Position numbers and translations under genes: made by a program. Below, piece by piece: positions 45,010 through 56,875 of a DNA stretch of 64,000 bases (within the stretch, counting starts at the first letter, position 1; the number at the start of each line of letters is the position of its first letter). This DNA is from Spirochaetaceae bacterium. Its GTDB lineage: Bacteria > Myxococcota_A > UBA9160 > UBA4427. The stretch covers positions 62,001-126,000 of the forward strand of contig JACKFD010000015.1 of assembly GCA_020632655.1 (NCBI GenBank). Reading direction: 5' to 3'. Below the pieces are notes generated by a model. The model saw only the letters and a program-made list of their open reading frames with translations, did not search any database and was not told the DNA's origin.

Positions 45010-45090
45010 TCCCCTTTCAACTTGAATGGAAATCTCGTTTCAACCTGCAACGCATTGTTTTGAAAGGGTTTTGTTCCACGGGGAACGCGA
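45010..45090. other. AT-rich island with inverted repeats and a parS-like palindrome
   Basis: This 80-bp stretch is strikingly AT-rich for the window. It contains CCCTTTCAA (45012-45020) and its exact inverse TTGAAAGGG (45060-45068), a small palindrome TTCAACTTGAA (45016-45026), and a second TTTCAAC at about 45039. Next to it TGTTCCACGGGGAACG (45072-45087) matches the ParB-binding parS palindrome TGTTCCACGTGGAACA at 14 of 16 positions. It lies between convergent genes, where promoters are not expected. The function is unknown; a protein-binding site is likely. Confidence 0.4.
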
Positions 45091-45180
45091 TGCGATCCGG
45101 CTGCCGTCCCGACGCGGACGGGCCGCCGGTCGCGCGCGGGTCCATGCGACGGACGTCGTGCGTCCGCGGGATCGGACGCG

Positions 45181-48447
<3,267 letters not shown>

Positions 48448-48680
48448 ACGATCGGCTCGGTCGGTCCCGGGGTCGGGCCTCGGGAGTTCCCTGGGGTAGG
48501 CGCAGTGGATACTCTATCTCGCGTCGGTGACGAAAACCACAAAAAATCCGGGATTCTGGCGCGTTCCTTGCCAGTCGGGGCCAGTGCGACGCGATGTCCC
48601 AGTTCGACCGGGCGCCGCGTCGCGCGAGCGTGCGGGGAGGAGAATGTGCTGCGCCGTTCCCGGCCAGCCGCCGGGCCGGC

Positions 48681-48696
48681 GGGCTCAGTAGAGCCC
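48681..48696 (-). terminator. Hairpin containing the TauE/SafE stop codon
   Basis: GGGCTC-AGTA-GAGCCC is a perfect 6-bp stem with a 4-nt loop and includes the stop codon of the TauE/SafE gene (TCA on the top strand, 48685-48687). It could terminate or protect the transcript end. Confidence 0.35.
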
Positions 48697-49431
48697 CAGC
48701 ATGCGCCCGGCCATCGCCAGCACGGCCAGCACCAGCACCGGTCGGATCAAGCGCTCGCCCCCTGCGACGGCGGCGCGCGCCCCGAGCTCGCCGCCGAGCG
48801 CGAACCCGACCACGAGCGCCGAGGCGAGTCGCCAATCGACCTGGTCGTGCAGCACGAAGACGGGGACCGCGACGAGGGTCAGCAAGCCGATCACGACGAC
48901 CTTGATCGCGTTGGCCCGCACGAGGTCGAGACCGCTTCGCGCCAGCGCCGCGATCAGGAAGAGCCCGACACCAGCCTGGATCGCCCCGCCGTAGAGGCCG
49001 ATCCCGAAGAAGATCGCCGCATTCGCGAAGGCCGAGCGCGGCACGTGGGGCTCGTCGTCGGCGCGTCTGCGTGATCCGCGCAGCATCGGTACGAGCAGCG
49101 CGATCATCGCGACGCCAAACACGCGTCGGAAGAGCTCGGCCGAGATGCGCGAGGCGACGGTCGCGCCGAGGAGCGAGCCGATCACCGTCGGGATCAGGAT
49201 CGGGAGCGCGTCGCGCAGCCCATCGAGACCCTTGCGGCGGAAGCGCCAGGTCGACACCGCATTCTGGAAGAGCACACCGATCCGGTTCGTCCCATTCGCC
49301 GTCGTCGCCGGCAGGCCCAGGAAGACGAGCAGCGGCACCGTGATCAGCGAGCCGCCGCCGGCCAGCGTGTTGATCACGCCCGCGACGAGTCCTCCGAGCG
49401 CGAGCACCAGCCAGGTCGAGAGCGGATCCAT
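48685..49431 (-). CDS. Sulfite exporter TauE/SafE family permease
   Basis: Membrane protein of 248 aa with about eight hydrophobic helices. The family signature is clear in the first repeat (GGLVAGVINTLAGGGSLITV, LPATTANGTNRIGVLFQNA) and again in the second (GIGLYGGAIQAGVGLFLIAA, LVRANAIKVVVIGLLTLVAV). Members export sulfite, sulfoacetate or related organic anions. There is no sulfur-metabolism gene nearby, so the substrate is open. ATG 49431 is 218 bp from the divergent S9 peptidase start. Confidence 0.9.
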   Translation of the reverse strand: MDPLSTWLVLALGGLVAGVINTLAGGGSLITVPLLVFLGLPATTANGTNRIGVLFQNAVSTWRFRRKGLDGLRDALPILIPTVIGSLLGATVASRISAELFRRVFGVAMIALLVPMLRGSRRRADDEPHVPRSAFANAAIFFGIGLYGGAIQAGVGLFLIAALARSGLDLVRANAIKVVVIGLLTLVAVPVFVLHDQVDWRLASALVVGFALGGELGARAAVAGGERLIRPVLVLAVLAMAGRMLGLY

Positions 49432-49649
49432 CGTCGCCTCGTGATCGATCGACAGGGAGCGGCGCCACGTGTCGCCGACGCAAGACGGGGCAGCTCGTGC
49501 GGGCGACGCTCGCCAGCGGGCCGCCAAGCATGCACACTCGGACGCGGCATCGCCAGCGTCCCGCGTGATCGCCGTCGGTCGATGCGATTCGTCGGCGCCG
49601 GGCCGCGAGACGGACGAGGGCAGGGGATGGGGCAGGGGGGCTCGAGGAC

Positions 49650-51638
49650 GTGACGCGCAGCGGTCGATGCGGGAGCTGGAGCTCACCCTTCGCTTCCCGG
49701 GACCTGGTGCGCGGGGCGCTCCGGCTCTCGGCGCCCCGGCTCGTCGGTGGACGTGCGTTCTGGATCGAAGGACGGCCGAGCGAGGGCGGGCGCCAGGTCG
49801 TGATGTGCGGCGATCTCGCCGAAGACGGAAGCGGCCTCCTTCGACTGGCGGAGGCGAGCCCGGACGGCGTGAACGTCCGCAGCCGGGTGCACGAGTACGG
49901 CGGTGGCGAGTACACGGTCGGACGCGATCGGCTCTTCTTCGTGGACGACGCCGACGGTCGCATCCACGCGTGTCGCTTCGGAGGATCCGCGCGACCGATC
50001 AGCCCTCCCGGTGCGCGCTACGCGGATCTGCTCCTGTCGCCCGACGAACGCTGGCTGGTCGCTGTCGAGGAACGGCCCCGCGAAGGAAGCGAGCCCGAGA
50101 ACCGACTGATCGCGATCGCCTTGCGGGCGTACGAGGGGCCGGGCGGCGTCGAGGCCGTCGGTCCGCCGCGCGTCGTCGCGTCGGGGCACGACTTCTACGC
50201 GTCGCCGGTCTTCGCGCCCGACGGCGGTCGCCTCGCCTTCCTCGCCTGGGACCATCCGGAGATGCCCTGGCTCGGCACCTTCCTCGAGACGCGCAGCTGG
50301 AGCCTCGACGGGCCGCGCGACGCCGTCATGCGCGTCGCGGGCGGCCGCCGGGAGTCGTTGTTCCAGCCACGCTTCTCGCCGCGCGGCGAGCTCTTCGTCG
50401 TGAGCGACCGCTCGGGCTGGTGGAATCTCGCCCGCGTCGGCGCGTCGGAGCTCGAGCCGGTGCATGCGCTCGCCGGGGAGCTCGGTCGCGCGCAATGGGT
50501 CTTCGGTCAATCGACCTGGGACTTCCTCGAGGACGACGCGGGCGAGCACGGGGAGCGACGCGCGCTGGTGAGCGTCGCCCGGGATGGGCGCGACGTCCTC
50601 GGCGTGCTCGACCTCGCCGACGGCGGGTTCGAGGCGATCGACGGCGACTTCGTCAGCGTGCAGGGCGTCGACGTCGAGCGGGGTCTCGCCGTCCTGCTCG
50701 GGGGCTCGGCCTCGCGCGCGAGCGGCGTGCATCTTCTGCGCCCCGGGCGTACGGCGCCCGTCTGCCTGCGCGAGAGCGCCGCCTCCGACGTGTCGGCCGA
50801 CGCGATCTCCGTCGCCGAGGCCCGTCCCATCGCATCCGTCGCCGGTCGGACGACGCACGCGTTCTTCTACCCGCCCTGCAATCCGGACTGGCGGCCGACC
50901 GCGGGCGAGCGGCCGCCGCTGCTCGTGAAGAGCCATGGCGGACCGACTGCCCGGGCGAGCGCCGCCTTCGATCCCCGCATCCAGTTCTGGACGAGTCGCG
51001 GCTTCGCGGTCGCCGATGTCGACTACGGCGGGTCGACCGGGTACGGACGCGCCTATCGGGACCTGCTCGAGGGCGCCTGGGGCGTCGTCGACGTCGAGGA
51101 TTGCGTCGCCGTGGCTCGTGCGCTCGCGGGCGAGGGGCTCGTCGATGGCGACCGGCTCGCGATCAGCGGCGGGAGCGCCGGGGGCTACACGACGCTGTGT
51201 GCACTCACCTTCCACGAGGCCTTCGCGGCCGGAGCGAGCCACTACGGCATCGGCGATCTCGAGGCCCTCGCACGCGACACCCACAAATTCGAGTCGCGCT
51301 ACACCGACTGGCTGGTCGGCCCGCTGCCCGAGGCGCACGCGCGCTACGTCGAGCGCTCCCCGATCCATCACGTCGATCGGCTCGCCTGTCCCGTGATCTT
51401 CTTCCAGGGGCTCGAGGATCGGGTGGTGCCGCCGAGCCAGGCCGAGGCGATGGTCGCGGCGCTGGCCCGACGCGGATTGCCGCATGCCTACGTCCCCTTC
51501 GCGGGCGAGCAGCACGGCTTCCGGCGCGCGGAGAACATCCGCACGGCACTCGAAGGGGAGCTCTACTTCTACGGACGGCTCTTCGGCTTCGAGGCGCCGC
51601 GGCCCGAGGCGGTCCGGGTCGTCGGTGTCGATGTCTGA
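49650..51638 (+). CDS. S9 family prolyl oligopeptidase-type serine peptidase
   Basis: Peptidase of 662 aa. Residues about 20-400 are a beta-propeller with repeated strands (VHEYGGGEYTVGRDRLFFVD, PVFAPDGGRLAFLAWDHP, PRFSPRGELFVVSDRSGWWN). The C-terminal alpha/beta-hydrolase domain has the nucleophile Ser509 in ISGGSAGGYTT, the acid in FQGLEDRVVPP and the histidine in GEQHGFRR, a complete triad. It resembles acylaminoacyl or dipeptidyl peptidases. There is no signal peptide, so it probably trims peptides in the cytoplasm. The start is GTG with GAGGA close by. Its stop overlaps the next ATG by 8 nt. Confidence 0.92.
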   Translation: MTRSGRCGSWSSPFASRDLVRGALRLSAPRLVGGRAFWIEGRPSEGGRQVVMCGDLAEDGSGLLRLAEASPDGVNVRSRVHEYGGGEYTVGRDRLFFVDDADGRIHACRFGGSARPISPPGARYADLLLSPDERWLVAVEERPREGSEPENRLIAIALRAYEGPGGVEAVGPPRVVASGHDFYASPVFAPDGGRLAFLAWDHPEMPWLGTFLETRSWSLDGPRDAVMRVAGGRRESLFQPRFSPRGELFVVSDRSGWWNLARVGASELEPVHALAGELGRAQWVFGQSTWDFLEDDAGEHGERRALVSVARDGRDVLGVLDLADGGFEAIDGDFVSVQGVDVERGLAVLLGGSASRASGVHLLRPGRTAPVCLRESAASDVSADAISVAEARPIASVAGRTTHAFFYPPCNPDWRPTAGERPPLLVKSHGGPTARASAAFDPRIQFWTSRGFAVADVDYGGSTGYGRAYRDLLEGAWGVVDVEDCVAVARALAGEGLVDGDRLAISGGSAGGYTTLCALTFHEAFAAGASHYGIGDLEALARDTHKFESRYTDWLVGPLPEAHARYVERSPIHHVDRLACPVIFFQGLEDRVVPPSQAEAMVAALARRGLPHAYVPFAGEQHGFRRAENIRTALEGELYFYGRLFGFEAPRPEAVRVVGVDV

Positions 51639-52944
51639 TCACGCCGGGATCCCGGTCGGGTCCTTGCGGCGGGGCGTGCGTGCTTCGCGTTTGCCGCTCG
51701 CGTTCCTCGCGCCCGGGCTCGCGGTCTGCGTGGCGCTCGCGGCCTGCATCGCGCCGCGCGGGGGCTGGGACGTCGCGGCGCTCCTCGAGGGCGAGCCCGC
51801 CCTGCGTGAGAAGGGCGCCGGTCGACTCGGCGACCTGCTGCCGCATCCGGTGCTGTACGCGGGGGCGCTGCGTCTGGTCGCCTGCCGCTTCGAGGGTGGG
51901 GAGACCGTCCGCGTTCGTGGCGGCGGCGCGGGCTGGCGCGCGGATTGGGCAGCGGCGGCGACCGATGCGCTCGACCGCGGGCTCGCAGGCATCACGCTCG
52001 CGCTCGAGCCGGAGCGGGCCGGGGGCACGCCGCGCGTCGCCGGGAGCGGCATCGTGGCGGCCATCGCGGAGATCGATGTGCAGGTGAGCCCGGATCCCGC
52101 CGGCGCGGGACCGAGCGGACTCGGCGACACGCTCGTCGTGTGCGACGTGGGGCCGCGAGCCGATGGAGCCGGGTTCCGCGGCCGGCTGCTGCGGGCGGAG
52201 ATCCGCATGCGGCGGGGCGGCCTCGATCTCGTGGGTCGGCCTCGGGAGGCGAGCGCCGAGGAGTGGGTGGGCGGACTGCTCCACGAGCTCGGTCACGCGC
52301 TGGGCTTCGCGGGTCATGTGGCGAGCGGTGACTCGGTGCTCGTGCGCGAGGCCCACCGACTGCGGCGCTTCGGGCGCACGGCGCTCGCGGGCGGCGCGAT
52401 CCGCGATGCGACGCTCGAGGCGCTCTACTCGATCCCGGCCGGTCGCGACCTGGGTGGCGTCGCGCTCGCGCCGGGCTCGCGGCGCTGGGTCGAGGGGCTC
52501 GAGCGGCTGCGGGCGGAGCGGATCGGCCGCGGCGACCGCTGGCTCGGCGCGCGGACGACGGTCGGCGACGAGGAGGCACGGCTCGTCTGGCTCTTCGAGC
52601 AGGGCGACGCGCTGGTGCTGCGCTTTCCTCGCTGGCGACGCGATCTCGCCGAGGGGGCCGGGGTCGAGGCGCATCCGGAGGCCGCGACGCGCCGGGCGAT
52701 CGAGGGAGAGGCCGAGTCGGAGCGCCCGGCCTCGGGCGCGGCCGGGCGCGGCGAGGTTCAGTCGTCGATCGACGCGTCGATCGAGCGCGCCTCGGCCATG
52801 CGTCGCTCGGCCTCGTCGCCCTCGCCGAGGGCGCGCAGCACGACCGCGAGCCGGAAGAGCACGACCGCGTCGTCCGAGCCCGCGTCGGCGGCGAGCTCGA
52901 GGTGCTCCCGGGCGCGGACGGCGTCACGGGCGGGCTGCTTGTAG
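51631..52944 (+). CDS. Putative lipoprotein with a zinc metalloprotease motif
   Basis: Protein of 437 aa with a signal peptide and lipobox-like ALAAC near residue 39 (PLAFLAPGLAVCVALAACIA). At about residues 217-233 it carries GGLLHELGHALGFAGHV, the HExxHxxGxxH zinc motif of metzincin-type proteases. The region before it (VAAIAEIDVQVSPD, LRAEIRMRRGGLDL) fits the beta-sheet of such a domain. It should be exported and bound to a membrane. Translationally coupled to the S9 peptidase gene. The last 62 codons overlap the convergent J-domain gene by 187 bp; these Ser/Arg-rich residues are probably not conserved. Confidence 0.72.
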   Translation: MSDHAGIPVGSLRRGVRASRLPLAFLAPGLAVCVALAACIAPRGGWDVAALLEGEPALREKGAGRLGDLLPHPVLYAGALRLVACRFEGGETVRVRGGGAGWRADWAAAATDALDRGLAGITLALEPERAGGTPRVAGSGIVAAIAEIDVQVSPDPAGAGPSGLGDTLVVCDVGPRADGAGFRGRLLRAEIRMRRGGLDLVGRPREASAEEWVGGLLHELGHALGFAGHVASGDSVLVREAHRLRRFGRTALAGGAIRDATLEALYSIPAGRDLGGVALAPGSRRWVEGLERLRAERIGRGDRWLGARTTVGDEEARLVWLFEQGDALVLRFPRWRRDLAEGAGVEAHPEAATRRAIEGEAESERPASGAAGRGEVQSSIDASIERASAMRRSASSPSPRARSTTASRKSTTASSEPASAASSRCSRARTASRAGCL

Positions 52945-54251
52945 AGGGCCCATCCGAGCAGCGACTGATAGGCGGGCTCGTCGGGCCAGATCTCGACGGC
53001 GTTCTCGAGGTAGACGAGCGCGCCCTGGAAGTTGCCCATCTTCGCGAGGATCTCGCCCTTGCGGAAGGCCGTCTCGGCCTGGGCGAGGCGCGCCATGTCG
53101 ATCTCGGGCACGTCTCCGTCGCCCCGATCGTAGGCGGCACGCTTCTCCGCGTCGGAGAGGGTCTCGAAGGCCTCGGCGATGCGCGCGAAGACACGCGCCG
53201 CATCGTCCCGGAGGTCGCCGAGTCCCAGGCGGGCGAGGGCGTCGGGATGGTATTTCTTGGCCGCCTTGAAGTAGGTCTTCTTGATCTCGGCCGCGTTCGC
53301 GTCCGTCGCGACGCCGAGCGCGGCGTAGTGGTCGAGCTGCGACAGGCCGGCCAGGCGCTCCTCGATCTCGGCGCGCAGGGCGTTGGCCTTCTCGTCCTTC
53401 GGACCCGCCTCCTTGCGCAGCGCGCCGGCGCGGCGACCGGCGCCGGTCCGATCGAGATCGCCGGAGGAGACCTCGAGCTCGATGTCGAGGTCGAGCGGGG
53501 GGGCATCGGCGAGCGGCGTGTCGGCCACGCGCACGACGCCCGCGTGCAGCAGGGTCCAGAGCGTCGCGGCGGCCTGCGGATCGCCCGAGCACTCGCCGAG
53601 GATGCGACCGAGGCTCCTGCGTCCATCGACCAGCGAGATCGCCCGGCGCGCCATCTGGTCGCCGCGGGCGAGCTGGCGGACGACGCGATGGAAGCGGGGT
53701 GTGATCTCGCCGACGAGATCGGCTGCCGCCATCAGCTCGGCGAAGAGGCGCTCCGGGCCCCAGCGCTTCGCGAGCTGCGACTGGAGCAGGGCGAGGACGT
53801 CGTGAGGCTTGCCCGCGGCGTCGTCGGGCGGTGTCCCCGGCTCCCAGCGATAGGCGCCGCCCTGCCAGGCGAAGGTCTCGGCGATCCGCTGCCGTGCATC
53901 GTGGCGCAGGGCGACGTAGAGCGCCTTCGGGTCGAGCAGCTTGAGTGCGAGGACGGCGGAGGCTTCGGGGCACTCGCGCTCGCGGGCGAGCTGCTCGATC
54001 CGCCTTCGATCGGAGAGCGTGACGTGTCCCGCCTCCTCGAGACGGCGCCCGAGGCCGTCCTCTTCGCGGTCGCCCACCTCGACCGAGACGGGATGGCCCT
54101 CGACGATCGTGACGAGACGTTCGCGCTTGCCGTCCGCGATGCGCAGCCGACCGCTGCGGCGATCGCGCCAGGCGGTCGCGAGCAGGACCGGCACGGAGGT
54201 CTTCGCGAGCAGTCCTTCGTCGGGGAGTCTCGGGGCCTGCGCGTCCGGCAT
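52758..54251 (-). CDS. PATAN/DUF4388, J-domain and TPR protein
   Basis: Protein of 497 aa with three parts. Residues about 12-150 look like a DUF4388/PATAN region (LLATAWRDRRSGRLRIADGK, VTIVEGHPVSVEVGDREEDG), a module common in deltaproteobacterial signalling. Residues about 310-380 are a DnaJ domain (HYAALGVATDANAAEIKKTY) with the HPD tripeptide in KKYHPDALARLG, so it can stimulate a DnaK. Residues about 390-490 contain TPR-like helices (EILAKMGNFQGALVYLENAV, LLGWALYKQPARDAVRAREH). It follows the V4R/STAS gene by 2 bp, the last of a three-gene operon. Role in signalling is inferred. Confidence 0.85.
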   Translation of the reverse strand: MPDAQAPRLPDEGLLAKTSVPVLLATAWRDRRSGRLRIADGKRERLVTIVEGHPVSVEVGDREEDGLGRRLEEAGHVTLSDRRRIEQLARERECPEASAVLALKLLDPKALYVALRHDARQRIAETFAWQGGAYRWEPGTPPDDAAGKPHDVLALLQSQLAKRWGPERLFAELMAAADLVGEITPRFHRVVRQLARGDQMARRAISLVDGRRSLGRILGECSGDPQAAATLWTLLHAGVVRVADTPLADAPPLDLDIELEVSSGDLDRTGAGRRAGALRKEAGPKDEKANALRAEIEERLAGLSQLDHYAALGVATDANAAEIKKTYFKAAKKYHPDALARLGLGDLRDDAARVFARIAEAFETLSDAEKRAAYDRGDGDVPEIDMARLAQAETAFRKGEILAKMGNFQGALVYLENAVEIWPDEPAYQSLLGWALYKQPARDAVRAREHLELAADAGSDDAVVLFRLAVVLRALGEGDEAERRMAEARSIDASIDD

Positions 54252-54253
54252 GT

Positions 54254-55318
54254 TCAGATCCGGTGGCGCTGGGCGTCGGCGATCTGGAAGGCGGTCGCGA
54301 TCGCCTCGGAGAGATCCTTGCGCAGGACGAGATGGGAGGACTCGAGGCTCGCCATGGCGGCCTCGGCCGAGGGGGCGATTCCCGTGATCAGGCTCTGGGC
54401 GTCCCAGGACTCGATCGTCTCGAGGACCTGCTCGAGGGCGGCGGCGCCGAAGCCTTCGTCGAGGGGCTGTTCGCGCAGGTCGACGACGACCGTGCGGATC
54501 TCCGAGATGCCCGGATCACGGCCGAGCATCTCGACCGTCCCGAGCGCCTCGTCGAGGGTCGTGAAGGGCAGGACCATGACCGGTCCCCAGATGTGCACGA
54601 CGGCCTGGGAGCGATCGAAGCCGCCGTCGCGAGCACCGCCCCCGATCGGATCGTGGGCCGAGCGCGCACCCGCTGGCCGCACCGCGATCGCGCGGAAGGC
54701 CGTGAAGGGCACGTGGTCGACGAGCCATTCCATCGTCGCATCGCCCCGGGTCGCCCAGTCCTCCGCCTCGAGCGCTTCGAAGCAGCACGACGCGGCCCCC
54801 GTCGCCGCGCACTCGACCTCGCGCACGAGCAGGTTGCGGCCGAGGCTGCCCGAGAGCCAGCCGCTCGTGTATCCCGCGCTCATCCAGCAGGCGGGCGAGG
54901 ACGCCACGCCGAGCCGCGCGCAGCGCGCCTGGGCCTCGTGGTGCTCGGGCCATTGGCCGCGCACGGCGAGTGCGTCCTCCCGATCCACGCTCGGCTCGAG
55001 GGACCAGCGCAGCACGAGCGCCGTCGTGTCCGGCGCGCCGAGCCGCCCGTCGCCGATCGCCTCCTCCCGGTCGCCGCACATGCGCGCGGCGTCGCGCAGG
55101 CCATGCAGCAGGCCGATCTGGAAGAGGGCGAGGGCGGCGTCGCGCTCGCCCAGCTCGTCCTCGAGCTCGACGAGCAGCGAGGCGAGGAAGCGCCCATCCA
55201 CGAAGAGCTTCGGATCGTTCATGAGCAGCGTGTCCGGCCCGAAGCCGAGGGCCGTCAGCATCTCGAGCGCGCGGACGCTCGGGTCCATCGCATCGTTCTT
55301 GGCGGGGGGATTGCGCAC
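54254..55318 (-). CDS. V4R/XylR-N-type sensor domain with a STAS-like domain
   Basis: Protein of 354 aa. Residues about 40-190 resemble the activator N-terminal/V4R small-molecule binding fold (FVDGRFLASLLVELEDELG, LFQIGLLHGLRDAARM, SAGYTSGWLSGSLGRNLLVR, ECAATGAASCCFEAL). Residues about 235-340 resemble a STAS/anti-anti-sigma-like domain (AVVHIWGPVMVLPFTTLDEA, EIRTVVVDLREQPLDEG). No DNA-binding or kinase domain is present. The start is GTG 55318; ATG 55288 is possible. It lies 18 bp after the HD-GYP regulator and 2 bp before the PATAN/J gene. It may be a ligand-sensing adaptor for that system. Confidence 0.72.
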   Translation of the reverse strand: MRNPPAKNDAMDPSVRALEMLTALGFGPDTLLMNDPKLFVDGRFLASLLVELEDELGERDAALALFQIGLLHGLRDAARMCGDREEAIGDGRLGAPDTTALVLRWSLEPSVDREDALAVRGQWPEHHEAQARCARLGVASSPACWMSAGYTSGWLSGSLGRNLLVREVECAATGAASCCFEALEAEDWATRGDATMEWLVDHVPFTAFRAIAVRPAGARSAHDPIGGGARDGGFDRSQAVVHIWGPVMVLPFTTLDEALGTVEMLGRDPGISEIRTVVVDLREQPLDEGFGAAALEQVLETIESWDAQSLITGIAPSAEAAMASLESSHLVLRKDLSEAIATAFQIADAQRHRI

Positions 55319-55336
55319 GACGTCGACTCGACCTGA

Positions 55337-56464
55337 CTAGCCTTCGATGAACGCGTAGATGTCGAACTTCTGGTCCTTCGAGATGAAGGCCTCGCCCTCT
55401 TCCTCGAGCAGCTTGAGGAAGGCGTCGACGACGACGGGATCGAACTGGGTGCCCGAATACTTGTGGAGCTCCGTGACCACGACCTCGATCGGCAGCGCCT
55501 TGCGGTAGGGGCGGTCCGAGGTCATCGCCTCGACCGTGTCCGCCACGACGATCACGCGGGAGGGCAGCGGGATCTGGTCCCCGGCGAGCCGGTCCGGATA
55601 TCCCTTGGCACATCCGTCGTACCACTCGTGGTGGTGGCGCACGCAGGGCACGACCGAGCGCAGGAACTCGACCGGCTCGAGGATCTTCGCCCCGATCTCC
55701 GGGTGCTTCATGATCTCGCGGTATTCCTCTTCGTTCAGCCGGTCGGGCTTGGTGATGATCGCGTCGGGGACGCCGATCTTGCCCACGTCGTGGAGCAGGC
55801 CCGCGAAGTAGATGCGCTCGATCATGTCCGTGCGCAGGCTCATCTCGCGCGCGATGCGCGAGGCGTAGACGGCGACGCGCTCGGAGTGGCCGCGGGTATA
55901 GGCGTCCTTCGCGTCGATCGCCTCGGCGAGCGCGCGGATCGTCTGGATGTAGGCCGTGCGGAGCTCGGTGTGCTTCTGGTCGAGCTGCTTCGTGCGCTCG
56001 CGGACCTTCTCCTCCAGGTTCCGGTTCATGTCCTGGAGGCGGAAGTTCTGCTCGCGGGTGACCTGGTTGAGGCGCTTGATCTCGGCCTTCAGATCGTAGT
56101 GGTCGAAGGCCTGGCGGAGCGTCGCCTTGAGCTCTTCGTCGTTCCAGGGCTTCGTGATCAGCCGGTAGATCTCGCCCTTGTTGATCGCCTCGACGGCGAT
56201 CGCCATGTCGGTGTACCCGGTCAGCATCATGCGGACGACGTCGTTGTGTCGGTCGCGCACGGAGGAGAGGAACTCGACGCCACTCATCTCGGGCATGCGC
56301 TGGTCGGAGACGATCACCTGGGGACCCGCGCGCTCGATCAGCTCCATCGCTTCGCCGGGATGGTTCGCCGTCAGGACGTCGAAGTCCTCGTTGCGAAGCA
56401 GGCGCTGGATCGCCTTCAGGATGTTGACCTCGTCATCGACGAACAGCACGGTGTGGTCTTGCAC
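55337..56464 (-). CDS. Response regulator with HD-GYP domain
   Basis: Regulator of 375 aa. The receiver (1-120) has VLFVDDEVNILKAI, the phosphoacceptor in VIVSDQRMPEMSG, and ITKPWNDEELKATL. A coiled-coil linker (LNQVTREQNFRLQDMNRNL, VRERTKQLDQKHTEL) leads to the HD-GYP domain from about 185: AKDAYTRGHSERVAVYASRI, FAGLLHDVGKIGVPDAIITK, HPEIGAKILEPVE, HHHEWYDGCAKGYPDRLAG. HD-GYP proteins degrade c-di-GMP; here the GYP segment has a two-residue insertion (DGCAKGYP). The start is GTG 56464. First gene of the operon with the V4R/STAS and PATAN/J genes. Confidence 0.93.
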   Translation of the reverse strand: MQDHTVLFVDDEVNILKAIQRLLRNEDFDVLTANHPGEAMELIERAGPQVIVSDQRMPEMSGVEFLSSVRDRHNDVVRMMLTGYTDMAIAVEAINKGEIYRLITKPWNDEELKATLRQAFDHYDLKAEIKRLNQVTREQNFRLQDMNRNLEEKVRERTKQLDQKHTELRTAYIQTIRALAEAIDAKDAYTRGHSERVAVYASRIAREMSLRTDMIERIYFAGLLHDVGKIGVPDAIITKPDRLNEEEYREIMKHPEIGAKILEPVEFLRSVVPCVRHHHEWYDGCAKGYPDRLAGDQIPLPSRVIVVADTVEAMTSDRPYRKALPIEVVVTELHKYSGTQFDPVVVDAFLKLLEEEGEAFISKDQKFDIYAFIEG

Positions 56465-56852
56465 CGGAGCCCCCTGGCGACGCCACCCGCCTTCCGTGGC
56501 GAGGGTCGATCCGCGTTGGTCGCGGGTCGCCCGGGCGTCCCGCGTCCGACGCGTATCGGTCCGAGTGGGGGCTCGCGTTAGAGCCGCGAAGCGCGCTCGG
56601 AGCGGGCAGGAGGGGGCGATGCTCCGCAGGAGGTACGAGCGCTGCAGGTGGGTGGCATCGGGCGTGCAGGTCGCGCGTGGCGAACGCGCGTCGGCTCGAG
56701 GAGGGCCCTTGCCTCGTCCGGGTGGATGGCCCCGGGCCCGAAATCGACGGACCGCCGGGCGCCGGCGAGGGAACGGGGCTGGACGTCATTCCCGCCGTCG
56801 GTCGTCGGGCCGGGGCTGGACGTCGTTTCCGCCGCCGGTCGAGGGACCGGGG
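56465..56852. other. Intergenic region with repeat copies between AAA+ gene and HD-GYP operon
   Basis: The 388-bp gap (both flanking genes on the minus strand) holds the extra copies of the AAA+ gene 3' end at its right side and should contain the promoter of the HD-GYP operon on its left side. I do not see a clear -35/-10 or sigma-54 site. No convincing coding frame is present. Confidence 0.4.
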
Positions 56853-56875
56853 CTAGACGTAGTTTCCGCCGTCGG
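56775..56875. repeat. 37-bp tandem repeats of the AAA+ ATPase gene 3' end
   Basis: Three copies begin at 56775, 56812 and 56849 with exactly 37-bp spacing; each starts GGGGCT(G/A)GACGT and continues (C/A)(A/G)TT(C/T)CCGCCG(T/C)CGGT. The right-hand copy is the real gene end and carries the stop (CTA at 56853-56855); in the other two copies it reads CTG, so the stop is lost. Confidence 0.92.
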
